Source: Mesorhizobium sp. (lineage in GTDB: Bacteria; Pseudomonadota; Alphaproteobacteria; Rhizobiales; Rhizobiaceae). Taken from it: a DNA stretch of 64,000 nucleotides. Location of the stretch: contig NZ_SUHQ01000026.1 in the NCBI RefSeq assembly GCF_004962245.1, positions 1 to 64,000 of the forward strand, given 5' to 3'. Shown here piece by piece: positions 44,613 to 53,958 of this stretch (its first letter is position 1; each line of letters starts with the position of its first letter). Under the pieces are notes generated by a model, which was not told the DNA's origin, did not search any database, and saw only the letters and a list, made by a program, of their open reading frames with translations. The position numbers and the translations under genes were made by a program.

Positions 44613-44641
44613 CAAAGCGCCGCCCGACAGGTGGCGCTTTG
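44613..44641. terminator. bidirectional terminator between GNAT and SCP2 genes
   Basis: A perfect 9-bp stem (CAAAGCGCC / GGCGCTTTG) with an 11-base loop lies between the stops of two convergent genes. AAAG/CTTT at the stem ends supply short T-runs on both strands. Confidence 0.7.
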
Positions 44642-44657
44642 TTCTATCGGTGGACAG

Positions 44658-44942
44658 TCAGCCGATCAACTGGCTGAGTGCCATAGCGACCGTCATGTCG
44701 CCTTCGACCTTTATCTTGCCGGACATGAATGCCATGGTCGGGTTGAGGTCGCCTGATATCAGCGAGTCCAGATCGTCGAGCGAGAGCTTTATGGTGCAGT
44801 CGGCCGGTGCGTCGGTGGTCGAGACGGTCGCGCCGTCGATGACGATGACGCCGTCGCTGCCGGTATCGAATTTCACGGAACGATCGAACCCGGCACTTGC
44901 CACGCGCGAGCTGATCTTGTCGGCAATCTCTTGAACGCCCAT
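44658..44942 (-). CDS. SCP2 sterol-binding domain protein
   Basis: A 94-residue protein that is a single SCP2 fold. The family pattern is seen in VIVIDGATVSTTDAPADCTIKLSLDDL and MAFMSGKIKVEGDMTVAMAL. Such proteins hold lipids or acyl-CoAs in a hydrophobic pocket. GAGGAG precedes the ATG. A notable 18-base palindrome lies 108 bases upstream. It is convergent with the GNAT gene and divergent from the ClC channel gene. Confidence 0.92.
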   Translation of the reverse strand: MGVQEIADKISSRVASAGFDRSVKFDTGSDGVIVIDGATVSTTDAPADCTIKLSLDDLDSLISGDLNPTMAFMSGKIKVEGDMTVAMALSQLIG

Positions 44943-45049
44943 GGCCGTTCTCCTCGTCTCGTTGCGTTTGTCGATGTTGGGACTTCGATCTGGCCGAAGC
45001 CGCCGTCTTGCGCATTTCGCGACACGGTCGCTGGCGCATATAGCTTCGG

Positions 45050-45067
45050 GTTGACGTTTACGTCAAC
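45050..45067. promoter_or_regulatory. 18-bp palindrome, putative operator
   Basis: GTTGACGT-TT-ACGTCAAC has perfect 8-bp arms around a 2-base centre. It lies between the divergent SCP2 and ClC genes. Its form is like sites of MerR-family regulators such as LiuR that control acyl-CoA catabolism, which would suit the SCP2 gene. The identity of the regulator is inference. Confidence 0.55.
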
Positions 45068-45158
45068 GCAGTTCCGCGTGACGAAGATGGTCGTATCGCC
45101 GCAGTGAAGCTGTGCTCTCCACACTACCTGTGGCGACCGGCATCGCGGTTGCCATGCG

Positions 45159-46988
45159 ATGTCGCCGGGCGTATCAGGCAGCCTTGAATATCCGCGAGCC
45201 GCTCTGGTGCTTTCCAGAAACGAACCACAAGTCTATGCCCGCCGGCTGCGCGCGGTGCTGATCCGGTCGCTGCCGCTGCTCGAGGCGCGCGGCATCGTCG
45301 TCGTGGTTCTGGCCGCCGTGGTTGGGGTGATGGCGGGCGTGCTGGTCACGGGAATGAGCGAGCTGGTGTTATACTTGCACGAACTGCTGTTCGGCGTTCA
45401 ACCCGGTGGGCGACTTTCAGCGATGTTTTCGCTGGAGAAACCGGTGCAGGCGCTGATGCCGGCGATCGGCGGCATCCTGCTCGGGCTGACGGTAATCTGG
45501 CTGAGAGTGCGAAAGTTCCGCACCCCGATCGATCCGATTGAAGCCAATGCGCTCTATGGCGGGCGCATGTCGCTGACCGACACCTTCATCATTGCCGGGC
45601 AGACGATGATCTCGAGCGGCTTCGGCGCTTCGGTCGGGTTGGAGGCCGGCTATACGCAAGTCGGTTCCGGCCTGGCGTCGCGGCTGGCGCGCTTCTTCAG
45701 GCTGCGTCGCAACGATGTTCGCATCCTGGTCGGCTGCGGCGCAGCCGGTGCGATCGCTGCCGCCTTCGACGCGCCGCTGACCGGCGCCTTCTATGGTTTC
45801 GAGCTGGTCATCGGCATCTACTCGGTCGCCAATGTGGCGCCGGTCATGGCCGCCGCGATCTGCGCCTCGTTGACCGCCGAGGTCTTTGGCGGCGTTCCGT
45901 TTCCGCTGGAGCTCTCCGGCCTGCCGGCGCTCACCCTCAGCCAGTATTTTCCGTTCCTGCTGCTCGGATTGTTGGGCGGCGGCGCTTCCATCGCCGTCAT
46001 GCATCTGGTGACGCTGGTCGAGCGCGGTTTCGCACAGCTTGCCATCGATGCCTCGCTGCGCCCCTTCATCGGCGGCTGCATCGTCGGGCTTCTGGGGTTG
46101 ATCACGCCGCAGGTCCTGTCCAGCGGCCACGGCGCGCTGCATCGCGAATTCGCGATGAATTACGGGCTCGCCGTGGTGACCAGCGTTTTCGTGCTCAAGC
46201 TGGCGGCATCGGCCATCTCGCTGGGCTCGGGCTTTCGCGGTGGATTGTTCTTCGCCTCGCTGTTTCTCGGTGCCCTGCTCGGCAAGATGTTCGCCGAGGT
46301 CATGGCGTTCGTCTCGCCGGCGACCGGCATCGATCCCGCGGTCGCGGCTGTCGTCGGCATGACGTCGCTGGCTGTCGGCGTCGTCGGCGGCCCGCTGACG
46401 GTGACGTTCCTGGCGCTGGAATCGACCCGTGACCTGACACTCACCGGAGTGGTGCTGGCGGCCTCGATCATGGCGGCGATCCTGGTGCGCGAAACATTCG
46501 GCTATTCCTTCTCGACATGGCGTTTTCATCTGCGCGGCGAGACGATCCGCAGCGCGCATGATGTCGGCTGGATGCGCAGCCTGACGGTCGGAAGCATGAT
46601 GCGAAAGGACGTCCGCACCATCGATGCCTCGAAAACGCTGGCGGCTTTTCGCCAGGAAGTGCCGCTCGGTTCGGCCCAGCGCGTCGTCGCGGTGGATGCC
46701 GGGCAGCACTATATGGGCGTGCTGATTGTTGCCGAGCTGCACAGCGACCTGTCCGACGGTGAGACGCCGGTGCTGTCGCTGGCCAGGTTCAAGGACGCCG
46801 TGCTGGTGCCGAGCATGAACGTGCAATCCGCGGCCGAAACCTTTCAGCGCGCCGGCGCCGAGGAACTTGCGGTCGTGGAGGATTTCACGAACCGCGTCGT
46901 CGTCGGGCTTTTGACCGAAGGCCATCTGATGCGGCGCTATGCCGAGGAGCTCGACAAGGCGCGGCGGGATCTGTCGGGCGAGGGGTAG
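45159..46988 (+). CDS. ClC family chloride channel/transporter with CBS-like tail
   Basis: A 609-residue inner-membrane protein with 10 or more helices. ClC selectivity motifs appear in variant form: GFGASVGLEAGYTQVGSG (the Glu of G-x-E-x-P is kept as GLEAG but the Pro is lost) and SGFRGGLFFASLFLGALLG. The last about 120 residues form a cytoplasmic CBS-type region (TVGSMMRKDVRTIDAS ... RVVVGLLTEGHLMRRY). Anion identity and channel versus antiporter mode cannot be decided. The start ATG 45159 has a poor ribosome site, and a downstream start is possible. Confidence 0.88.
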   Translation: MSPGVSGSLEYPRAALVLSRNEPQVYARRLRAVLIRSLPLLEARGIVVVVLAAVVGVMAGVLVTGMSELVLYLHELLFGVQPGGRLSAMFSLEKPVQALMPAIGGILLGLTVIWLRVRKFRTPIDPIEANALYGGRMSLTDTFIIAGQTMISSGFGASVGLEAGYTQVGSGLASRLARFFRLRRNDVRILVGCGAAGAIAAAFDAPLTGAFYGFELVIGIYSVANVAPVMAAAICASLTAEVFGGVPFPLELSGLPALTLSQYFPFLLLGLLGGGASIAVMHLVTLVERGFAQLAIDASLRPFIGGCIVGLLGLITPQVLSSGHGALHREFAMNYGLAVVTSVFVLKLAASAISLGSGFRGGLFFASLFLGALLGKMFAEVMAFVSPATGIDPAVAAVVGMTSLAVGVVGGPLTVTFLALESTRDLTLTGVVLAASIMAAILVRETFGYSFSTWRFHLRGETIRSAHDVGWMRSLTVGSMMRKDVRTIDASKTLAAFRQEVPLGSAQRVVAVDAGQHYMGVLIVAELHSDLSDGETPVLSLARFKDAVLVPSMNVQSAAETFQRAGAEELAVVEDFTNRVVVGLLTEGHLMRRYAEELDKARRDLSGEG

Positions 46989-47004
46989 GGCGGCAAACTA
47001 CCGC

Positions 47005-48648
47005 CTAATGCTCAATCGGTCCTTTCGGCATGACGATCGCCGTGCCGGCGGTTGTCGGACGTTCGATCATGCGGCGGACGCGGGGCGGCTCGTCGCCGCT
47101 GTGCAGCGCCCGTATACGCTCGCCGATGACGGCGTCGGCATGGGTGGCCCGCTTGTTGTGGCGGATGTATTCGAGCCATGTCGGCGTGTGATAGTGCTCG
47201 ATCCATATTGCGGGATTTTCGAGATCGCGTGCCAGCGTCCAGTTGCGGGCGCCATCGCGGCGACGGATGCGGCCGCGTTCGGCCATGGTGGCGAGGAATT
47301 CCGGCACGTCCTCCTCACGGATGATGTACTCGATCATGATGGCGATGGGGCCGCTGCGCAGCTTGAGGTCGAGGCCGAGATGCGGCTCCTTGAAGCGGTT
47401 CAGCGGATCGAGGTTGAGCACCGCCTGCTGCGGCAAGGGCAGCAAGAGGCCGATCGCGCCGCCCGCCAGCATCGCGACACTGGCCGCGATCAGCGCGAAT
47501 TCGGCGCCATGCGCATCGGCGACGACACCCCAGATCCAGCTGCCGAGCGCGATGCCGCCGAAGGTCGCCGTCTGATAGACCGAGAGCACCCGGCCGACGA
47601 CCCAGCGCGGCGTCGACATCTGCACCGTGACGTTGAAATGCGACAGCGCGATCACCCAGCAGGCGCCGCCGATGAGCAGCCCGAGCGACGTCTGCCAGGC
47701 GTGGTCGCTGACGGCGGCATTGAAGGCGCAGAGCGCGAAGCCGGCGAATGCCATGCGCACCATCGTCTCGCTGGACAGCATCTGCCTCAGCCGGACACTG
47801 ATCAGCGCGCCGCCGACGGCGCCGATGCCGAAAGCGCCGAGCATAATGCCGTAGGTCAAGGCATCGCCCTTGACGACGTCGCGTGCCACCAGCGGCAGCA
47901 GCGCCAGAACCGCGCCGGCGCTGAAGCCGAAGGCCGCGCCCCTGACCAGCACCTTGCCGATGTTGGGCGACATGGCGACGTAACGCAGGCCGGCGCCCAT
48001 CGCCGCGCCCAGCGTCTCGCGCGGCAGCGTCGAGGCCGGCAGGTCCGGCTTCCAGCGGGCCAGCACGATGATGAGCCCGACGTAGCTCAGCGCGTTGGCG
48101 GCAAAGGCCGCCGCAGCACCCGCGGCGGCAACGATGATGCCGCCGATCGCCGGCCCGACGCTGCGCGTCAGGTTGAAGCCCAAGGAGTTGAGCGCGACGG
48201 CAGCCGGCAGCTTGGCGCGCGGCACCATGTCGCCGACAGAAGCCTGCCATGACGGGTTGTTGAGCGCCGTGCCGCTGTCGATCAGGAAGGTGAAGGCGAG
48301 CAGCGTCCACGGCGTTATCAGGCCAAGGTAGGTGAAGACGGTCAGCAGGACCGAGACGACCAGCATGAAGGTCTGGGCAATCAGCATGACCTTGCGCCGG
48401 TTGAAGCTGTCGGCGATGGCACCGGCAACGAGCGCAAACAGCATGATCGGCAAGGTGGTCGAGGCCTGGACCAGCGCGACCTGATAGGACGAGGTGGCGA
48501 TGGTGGTCATCATCCAGGCGGCGCCGACGCCCTGGATCAGGCCGCCGAAATTCGAGACCAGACTGGCGGACCACACGGCGCGGAAAATGCCGTGCCGGAA
48601 CGGCGCCAGCGCCGAGACGCGTTCGCTGTCCGGCTCGTCGTCGATCAT
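47005..48648 (-). CDS. MFS exporter (MFS_3/EntS-like) with C-terminal extension
   Basis: A 547-residue major facilitator protein. About 11-12 membrane helices cover residues 20-410 (FRAVWSASLVSNFGGLIQGVG; the loop signature ADSFNRRKVM; GACWVIALSHFN). The last about 130 residues are soluble (EYIIREEDVPEFLATMAERGRIRRRDGARNWTL...) and resemble the extra domain of the transmembrane secretion effector group. Cargo is unknown; relatives export siderophores or small molecules. The start at 48648 has GGGGAAA upstream, and the frame open to 48714 is less likely. Confidence 0.87.
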   Translation of the reverse strand: MIDDEPDSERVSALAPFRHGIFRAVWSASLVSNFGGLIQGVGAAWMMTTIATSSYQVALVQASTTLPIMLFALVAGAIADSFNRRKVMLIAQTFMLVVSVLLTVFTYLGLITPWTLLAFTFLIDSGTALNNPSWQASVGDMVPRAKLPAAVALNSLGFNLTRSVGPAIGGIIVAAAGAAAAFAANALSYVGLIIVLARWKPDLPASTLPRETLGAAMGAGLRYVAMSPNIGKVLVRGAAFGFSAGAVLALLPLVARDVVKGDALTYGIMLGAFGIGAVGGALISVRLRQMLSSETMVRMAFAGFALCAFNAAVSDHAWQTSLGLLIGGACWVIALSHFNVTVQMSTPRWVVGRVLSVYQTATFGGIALGSWIWGVVADAHGAEFALIAASVAMLAGGAIGLLLPLPQQAVLNLDPLNRFKEPHLGLDLKLRSGPIAIMIEYIIREEDVPEFLATMAERGRIRRRDGARNWTLARDLENPAIWIEHYHTPTWLEYIRHNKRATHADAVIGERIRALHSGDEPPRVRRMIERPTTAGTAIVMPKGPIEH

Positions 48649-48947
48649 GGATATTTCCCCGACTTCAAATGCTGACGTCTTCCGGTGAATCGGCCCCTCA
48701 TACCGTCCTTTCAAAATAGAACATCACATCGCAAAGGGCGAACGCCTTTTCGAAAAAGATCATGGTCCAACAACAGGATAGCGGAGGCAAAAATATGCCC
48801 GGACAATAATTTCCCGCGCATCGCAAGGCTGTATAGTTGCAGCCGACTCCACGTCAGCCAGCGTCTTGCCTGCGGTATGGAGCGCTCCGGTGAGGTTGCC
48901 TCCAAAGGCGTCTGCCGGCGATCCTGACCGGTTCGGTCGGATGCCTC

Positions 48948-49979
48948 TTACCGATCCTCGAATCCGGTCAGCACGCCGACGGCGTTGACGCCGATTTCCT
49001 CGACGGCATAGCCGCCTTCCATGACAAACAGCGTCGGCAGGCCGAGCCTGGCGATGCGGCGGCCGATCTTGGGATAATCGGCGCTTTTCAGCTTGAACTG
49101 GCTGATCGGATCCTTCTCGAACGTGTCGACGCCGAGCGAGACGACGACGACATCGGGAGCGTAAGCCGCAAGTTTCGCGCAGGCGTCTTCCAGCGAGGCA
49201 TTCCAGGCGTCCCATGTGGTGCCGAACGGCATCGGATAATTGAGGTTGAAGCCTTCGCCGGGCCCGGCGCCGCGTTCGTCGGCATGGCCAAGGAAGAACG
49301 GATATTCGGTCATCGGGTCACCGTGCAGGTTCAGCACCTGCACGTCGTCGCGGTTGTAGAATATCTCCTGCGTGCCGTTGCCGTGATGGTAGTCGACATC
49401 GAGGATCGAGACGCGTTTGGCGCCCTGGTCGCGGAACCATTGCGCGGCAACGGCGGCGTTGTTGATGTAGCAGTAGCCGCCCATGAAGGCGGCGCCGGCG
49501 TGATGGCCGGGCGGGCGGCAGAGCGCGAAGGCGGACGCCTCGCCGTCCTTGACCAGGGTGGCCGCGGTCAGCGCCACGTCATAGGACGACTTGATCGCCT
49601 CCCAGGTGCCTTTGACGAAGGTGGCGCCGCCGTCGAAGGAGTAAAAGCCAAGCAGCGCATCGATGGTTCTGGGACGCACATCGCCGCGCAGGCCGCGCGT
49701 CGGCCACGTGAAGGGGAGAGCCGAACCTGTCCGGCCGGACGCCTCCCAGAGCGGCCACACGGTCGGCAGGAAATCGATGTAGTCGTTGGTATGCACTTTC
49801 CTGGCGGCAGCCAGATCGTGGGTCTCGGGTGGCAGGATCGGGCCGAGCTTTTCGCTCTCCACCCTCGCCTTGATGAACTCGGCGCGCGAGGGCTTCTCGA
49901 AGGCCGGTACGATGGCGCCTGAAATGAGCTCGATGTTGCCGGCATGACCGGCGTGGAGAGGGGAGAAAACAGTCTTCAT
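48948..49979 (-). CDS. acetylpolyamine amidohydrolase-like histone-deacetylase-family enzyme
   Basis: A 343-residue zinc deacetylase. His pair H159-H160 lies in CRPPGHHAG; zinc ligands D194/D196/H198 in ILDVDYHHGNGT; a later Asp in SLGVDTFEKDP; and the catalytic Tyr in EGGYAVEE. The length and the N-terminal MKTVFSPLHAGH fit bacterial acetylpolyamine amidohydrolases better than histone-type deacetylases. It would remove acetyl groups from acetylated polyamines or related amines. The start at 49979 gives the family N-terminus. It is divergent from the amidohydrolase gene, and close to a polyamine transporter. Confidence 0.88.
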   Translation of the reverse strand: MKTVFSPLHAGHAGNIELISGAIVPAFEKPSRAEFIKARVESEKLGPILPPETHDLAAARKVHTNDYIDFLPTVWPLWEASGRTGSALPFTWPTRGLRGDVRPRTIDALLGFYSFDGGATFVKGTWEAIKSSYDVALTAATLVKDGEASAFALCRPPGHHAGAAFMGGYCYINNAAVAAQWFRDQGAKRVSILDVDYHHGNGTQEIFYNRDDVQVLNLHGDPMTEYPFFLGHADERGAGPGEGFNLNYPMPFGTTWDAWNASLEDACAKLAAYAPDVVVVSLGVDTFEKDPISQFKLKSADYPKIGRRIARLGLPTLFVMEGGYAVEEIGVNAVGVLTGFEDR

Positions 49980-50148
49980 TTTTGGGGCCGGCTCGCTCTT
50001 CGAGTTGCGCATCTGTCGTTGACAGACTGCTTTGTGGCAGAGAGTTTCAGCGCCGCCAAGAGGCATTCCAGAGTGTTATTCCAAGTGGCAGCAGACGGCT
50101 TGCCAGACGCCAATACTCTGCTAGCCTAAGCTCAAACGGGAGAAAATT

Positions 50149-51816
50149 ATGCCGCTATCGGCCGATCTGATCGTCGAGAACGCCAGCATATTGACGATGG
50201 ATCCCGATACCCCCCGCGCCGAAGCCATAGCCGTCAAGGGTGGTGAGATCATTGCGATCGCAGATCGCGCAACTGTGCTGGAGCACAAAGGCCCCGGCAC
50301 GCGCGTCATCGACGCCGGGCGCGGCTCCGTGGTGCCCGGCTTCATCGAAGCGCATATGCATCTTTTCGCCGGCGCGGCCGAGCTCGATCATCTCCAACTG
50401 ATGGGCGTCCACGGTTTTGAGGCGCTTTGCGACGCTGTGCGCCATTATGCCGCAAAGCGCCCGGCCCTGCCCATTCTGCAGGCGCAAGGCGCCGACTACA
50501 CCATCCTGTCGGCGGCCGAGCGGGTCAGCCGCCATCATCTGGACCGCATCCTGCCGGACCGGCCCTTCGTCATGGCGGCGCCCGACCACCACACCATGTG
50601 GGCGAACACCAAGGCGCTGGAAATGGCCGGCCTGCTTGGGGGCAAGCAGCTTGGCCCGGGCAATGAGATCGTCATGGGCGATGACGGGCTGGCCAGCGGC
50701 GAATTGCGCGAGGGCGAGGCTTTTGGGCCGCTGATCGCACTGGCCGGCGAGGGTCGCGTGCGGCTCGGCCTGGCCACCGGCGGCGAGCCGGACCCTAAGC
50801 CGACGCCGGCGCAGCAGGCCTCCGACCGGGCGATCATGCGCCGCGGGCTGGAATGGTGTGCCAGGCACGGCATCACATCGATCCAGAACATGGACGGCAA
50901 TCTGCACCAGCTCGAACTCCTGTCCGAGATCGAGGCCGAAGGCGGATTGCTCTGCCGGGTGCAGGTGCCGTTCCACTACAAGAATTTCATGACGCTCGAC
51001 ATGCTCGACAAGGCGTCGACGATGGCTGAGCGCTACAATGGCGAATGGCTGTCGTCGGGCATGGTCAAGGTGTTCTACGACGGCGTGCTCGATTCATGGA
51101 CGGCGGTGATGGTCGAGCCTTATGCGGATCGTCCGGATTGGGCGGGCGAGCCGCTGTTCACGCCGCAGCAGTTCATCGACCTAGCCGTGGCCGTCGACAG
51201 GCGCGGGCTGCAGATGGCGGTGCACTCGATCGGCGACGGTGCCGTACTCGCTGTCCTCGACGGCTACGAGGCGGCACAGAAACAAAACGGCAGGCGCGAC
51301 AGCCGGCATCGGGTCGAGCATATCGAAGTGGTCACCGCCGCCGACGTGCCGCGCTTCGCAAAGCTTGGCGTTATTGCCTCGATGCAGCCGCCGCATCCGC
51401 CGGGCAGCATGGGCTTGCCGCTGGAGCCGACGGTGTCGCGCATCGGGCGCGCCCGCTGGCCGCTGAGCTATGCGTGGCGGACGCTGAAGAATGCCGGCGC
51501 GCGGGTCGTCTTCGCCTCCGACTGGCCAGTGTCGCAGATCGATCCGATCCTGGGCATTCAGGCGGCAATGCTGCGCAAACCGTGGGCAGACAGCGATCCC
51601 GACCAGAGCTTCTCGCTGCATGAATCGCTCGGCGGCTACACGGTGGAAGGCGCCTACGCCGAGTTCATGGAGCATCGTAAAGGCCGCCTGAAGACCGGCT
51701 TTATGGCCGATCTCGTGGTGCTCTCAGCCGATATCGAGGCGACCGCGCCGGAAGCGCTGCATACGGTGCGGCCGGTGACGACGATCTGCGGCGGCAAGGT
51801 CACTTATCAGGCATGA
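50149..51816 (+). CDS. YtcJ-like metal-dependent amidohydrolase
   Basis: A 555-residue amidohydrolase of the YtcJ group. The metal-binding HxH is in GFIEAHMHLFAGA near residue 65, HSIGDGAV in the second half, and HRVEHIEVV follows; the final ASDWPVSQIDP carries the catalytic Asp. The substrate is unknown, though the family hydrolyses amides, carbamates and cyclic imides. GGGAGAAAATT precedes the ATG. It reads toward the polyamine transporter operon, 127 bases ahead of the transporter start, so it may belong to the same regulon. Confidence 0.87.
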   Translation: MPLSADLIVENASILTMDPDTPRAEAIAVKGGEIIAIADRATVLEHKGPGTRVIDAGRGSVVPGFIEAHMHLFAGAAELDHLQLMGVHGFEALCDAVRHYAAKRPALPILQAQGADYTILSAAERVSRHHLDRILPDRPFVMAAPDHHTMWANTKALEMAGLLGGKQLGPGNEIVMGDDGLASGELREGEAFGPLIALAGEGRVRLGLATGGEPDPKPTPAQQASDRAIMRRGLEWCARHGITSIQNMDGNLHQLELLSEIEAEGGLLCRVQVPFHYKNFMTLDMLDKASTMAERYNGEWLSSGMVKVFYDGVLDSWTAVMVEPYADRPDWAGEPLFTPQQFIDLAVAVDRRGLQMAVHSIGDGAVLAVLDGYEAAQKQNGRRDSRHRVEHIEVVTAADVPRFAKLGVIASMQPPHPPGSMGLPLEPTVSRIGRARWPLSYAWRTLKNAGARVVFASDWPVSQIDPILGIQAAMLRKPWADSDPDQSFSLHESLGGYTVEGAYAEFMEHRKGRLKTGFMADLVVLSADIEATAPEALHTVRPVTTICGGKVTYQA

Positions 51817-51943
51817 CGGTGGCACGGGAATTGCGTTCTGAATCGGGATTCAGATGTATGCTTGCCAAGCCACACGCCGTGTGCTGACAATCGAGTGGGA
51901 ACTGGATCCGCCATAAAGAGCGGACACAAGAAATGGGGTAATC

Positions 51944-53038
51944 GTGCCGGAACAACCGGGTAGAAATGCAATTGAAGTTCGTGGCGTCCGCAAGGTCTTC
52001 GGTATCGGGGAGTCACAGGTCGCCGCTCTCGACACGGTCTCGGTGTCGATCCGTGAAAATGAGTTCTTCACGCTGCTTGGTCCGTCCGGCTGCGGAAAGA
52101 CGACGCTTCTGCGGCTGATCGCCGGCTTCGACTTTCCGAGCGCCGGCGAGATCCTGCTGCATGGCCAGGACATCGCACCGCTGCCGCCGTTCAAACGACC
52201 GGTCAACACCGTGTTCCAGAACTATGCGCTGTTCCCGCATATGACGGTGGCCGAGAACATCGGTTTCGGCCTCGAAATGCTCGGCAAGCCGAAGACCGAA
52301 GTGAAGGCGCGGGTTGCCGAGATGCTGAAGCTGGTCAAGATGGAGGCGCTCAGCAACCGCCGCACCAGCCAGATTTCCGGCGGCCAGCAACAGCGCGTGG
52401 CACTGGCGCGGGCACTGGCGCCGCAGCCGAAAGTGCTGTTGCTCGACGAGCCGCTGTCGGCGCTCGACTTCAAGCTGCGCAAGGAGATGCAGATCGAGCT
52501 GAAGCGGCTGCAGCATGAGACCGGCATCACCTTCATCTTCGTCACCCACGACCAGGAAGAAGCGCTGACCATGTCGGACCGCATCGCGGTGATGTCGTCG
52601 GGCAAGATCCTGCAGATCGGCACGCCCTGGGATATCTATGACAAGCCAGCGGAGCGCTTCGTTGCCGACTTCATCGGCGAAACCAATTTCCTGACCGCAG
52701 CCATATCAGGCATGGGCAACGGCAAGGCACGCGCAACGCTCAAATCCGGCGTGACGATCGACGCGACCGTGGCTGAAGGCTTCCAGCCGAAGGATAACGC
52801 CACCGTGGTGGTCAGGCCGGAGCATGCCAAACTTACCAGCGGCAAGGGCGACCTGTCAGGCACGGTCGAGAACATCGTCTATTTCGGCACCGACACCCAC
52901 ATCCATGTTCGTCTGGACAGCAGCGAGGCCTTCACCGTGCGCCAGCAGAACACGCGCAGCGCCGGCTGCGGTTTCGAGCTGGGAGACAGAGTCGGCATTT
53001 CGATCGGCAACGACGCCGCACAGATACTGAGGGACTGA
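51944..53038 (+). CDS. potA: polyamine ABC transporter ATP-binding protein
   Basis: A 364-residue ATPase of the spermidine/putrescine importer group. Walker A is GPSGCGKTT, the signature is ISGGQQQRVALARAL, Walker B is LLLDEPLSALD, and a TOBE domain forms the C-terminus (VVRPEHAKL). The start is GTG 51944 with AAATGGGG nearby; the N-terminus MPEQPGRNAIEVRGVRKVFG fits. The stop codon overlaps the next start (TGATG). It energises uptake by the permeases encoded immediately after it. Confidence 0.93.
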   Translation: MPEQPGRNAIEVRGVRKVFGIGESQVAALDTVSVSIRENEFFTLLGPSGCGKTTLLRLIAGFDFPSAGEILLHGQDIAPLPPFKRPVNTVFQNYALFPHMTVAENIGFGLEMLGKPKTEVKARVAEMLKLVKMEALSNRRTSQISGGQQQRVALARALAPQPKVLLLDEPLSALDFKLRKEMQIELKRLQHETGITFIFVTHDQEEALTMSDRIAVMSSGKILQIGTPWDIYDKPAERFVADFIGETNFLTAAISGMGNGKARATLKSGVTIDATVAEGFQPKDNATVVVRPEHAKLTSGKGDLSGTVENIVYFGTDTHIHVRLDSSEAFTVRQQNTRSAGCGFELGDRVGISIGNDAAQILRD

Positions 53039-53958
53039 TGGCTAGCGCGGAAGAAGTCGCCGAGCAAGCCGAACGCCGAGAGATCCGTGGTCGCTGGCTT
53101 CTGTCGGCGCCGGCACTGATCATCATCTTGCTGGCGGCCACCGGCCCGCTGCTGATCGTGGTGATCTACTCGTTCCTGACGCCGGGGCCCTATGGCGACG
53201 TGGTGTGGAAATTCTCCACGGACGGCTGGCTGTCGGTGGTGATGCAGCGCGACATCTTCGACGACACGCTGGCCTTTGCGGACGCGCATCTGTCGATCTT
53301 CTGGCGCTCGGCCAAACTGTCGTTTCTGACGACGATCTTCACGCTGCTCTTTGGCTTCCCGACCGCCTATTTCATCGCCACCCGGCCCGCGCGGCAGCGC
53401 GACATCTGGCTGTTCCTGATCACCATCCCTTTCTGGACCAATCTGCTGATCCGCACCTTCGCCATCCAGGAGGTGATCCGCAACGAGGGCATCGTCAACA
53501 CGGTGCTCATCAAGCTCGGCATCATCAGCCAACCGATCCAGATGATGTTCACCGATTTCGCGCTGATGGTCGGCATGACCTATGTCTATCTGCCGCTAAT
53601 GGTGCTGCCGCTCTATGCCAGCATGGAGAAGATCGACTTCCGGCTGGTCGAGGCGGGGTACGATCTCTACGCCAACCGGTTCCAGGTGCTGAGGCGAGTC
53701 ATCATTCCGCTGGTCAAGCCTGGCATCGTCGCCGGCTCGATCCTCGTTTTCATCCCGGCGCTCGGCGCCTATGTCACCCCGCGCGTGCTCGGCGGGACGA
53801 AGAATATGATGCTCGGCAATCTCATCGAACTGCAGTTCGGGCAAGGCCGTAACTGGCCGCTCGGCTCCGCGCTGTCGATCTCGCTGATGGCGATCGTGAT
53901 GGTCGCGCTGCTCTTCTATGTCCGCTCCGCCGGGCGTCAGGGCGGCACGCATGGCTAG
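53038..53958 (+). CDS. potB: polyamine ABC transporter permease, PotB/PotH type
   Basis: A 306-residue inner-membrane permease with about six helices (ALIIILLAATGPLLIVVIYSF at the start). The cytoplasmic EAA loop is EAGYDLYANRFQVLRRVIIP, which contacts the ATPase. Start overlaps the potA stop codon by one base, implying coupled translation. The end overlaps the next permease gene by 8 bases. The gene order A-B-C-D is that of classical Pot/potFGHI systems. Confidence 0.93.
   Translation: MASAEEVAEQAERREIRGRWLLSAPALIIILLAATGPLLIVVIYSFLTPGPYGDVVWKFSTDGWLSVVMQRDIFDDTLAFADAHLSIFWRSAKLSFLTTIFTLLFGFPTAYFIATRPARQRDIWLFLITIPFWTNLLIRTFAIQEVIRNEGIVNTVLIKLGIISQPIQMMFTDFALMVGMTYVYLPLMVLPLYASMEKIDFRLVEAGYDLYANRFQVLRRVIIPLVKPGIVAGSILVFIPALGAYVTPRVLGGTKNMMLGNLIELQFGQGRNWPLGSALSISLMAIVMVALLFYVRSAGRQGGTHG

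Noticed and set aside
45417..46925. 502-codon minus-strand open frame
   Set aside because: It is antisense to the ClC gene and is composed of the His/Arg/Gln-rich text expected from a complementary GC-rich frame.
46939..48252. 437-codon plus-strand open frame
   Set aside because: It is antisense to the MFS gene, and the predicted protein is Arg/Gln/Asp-rich without any family pattern.
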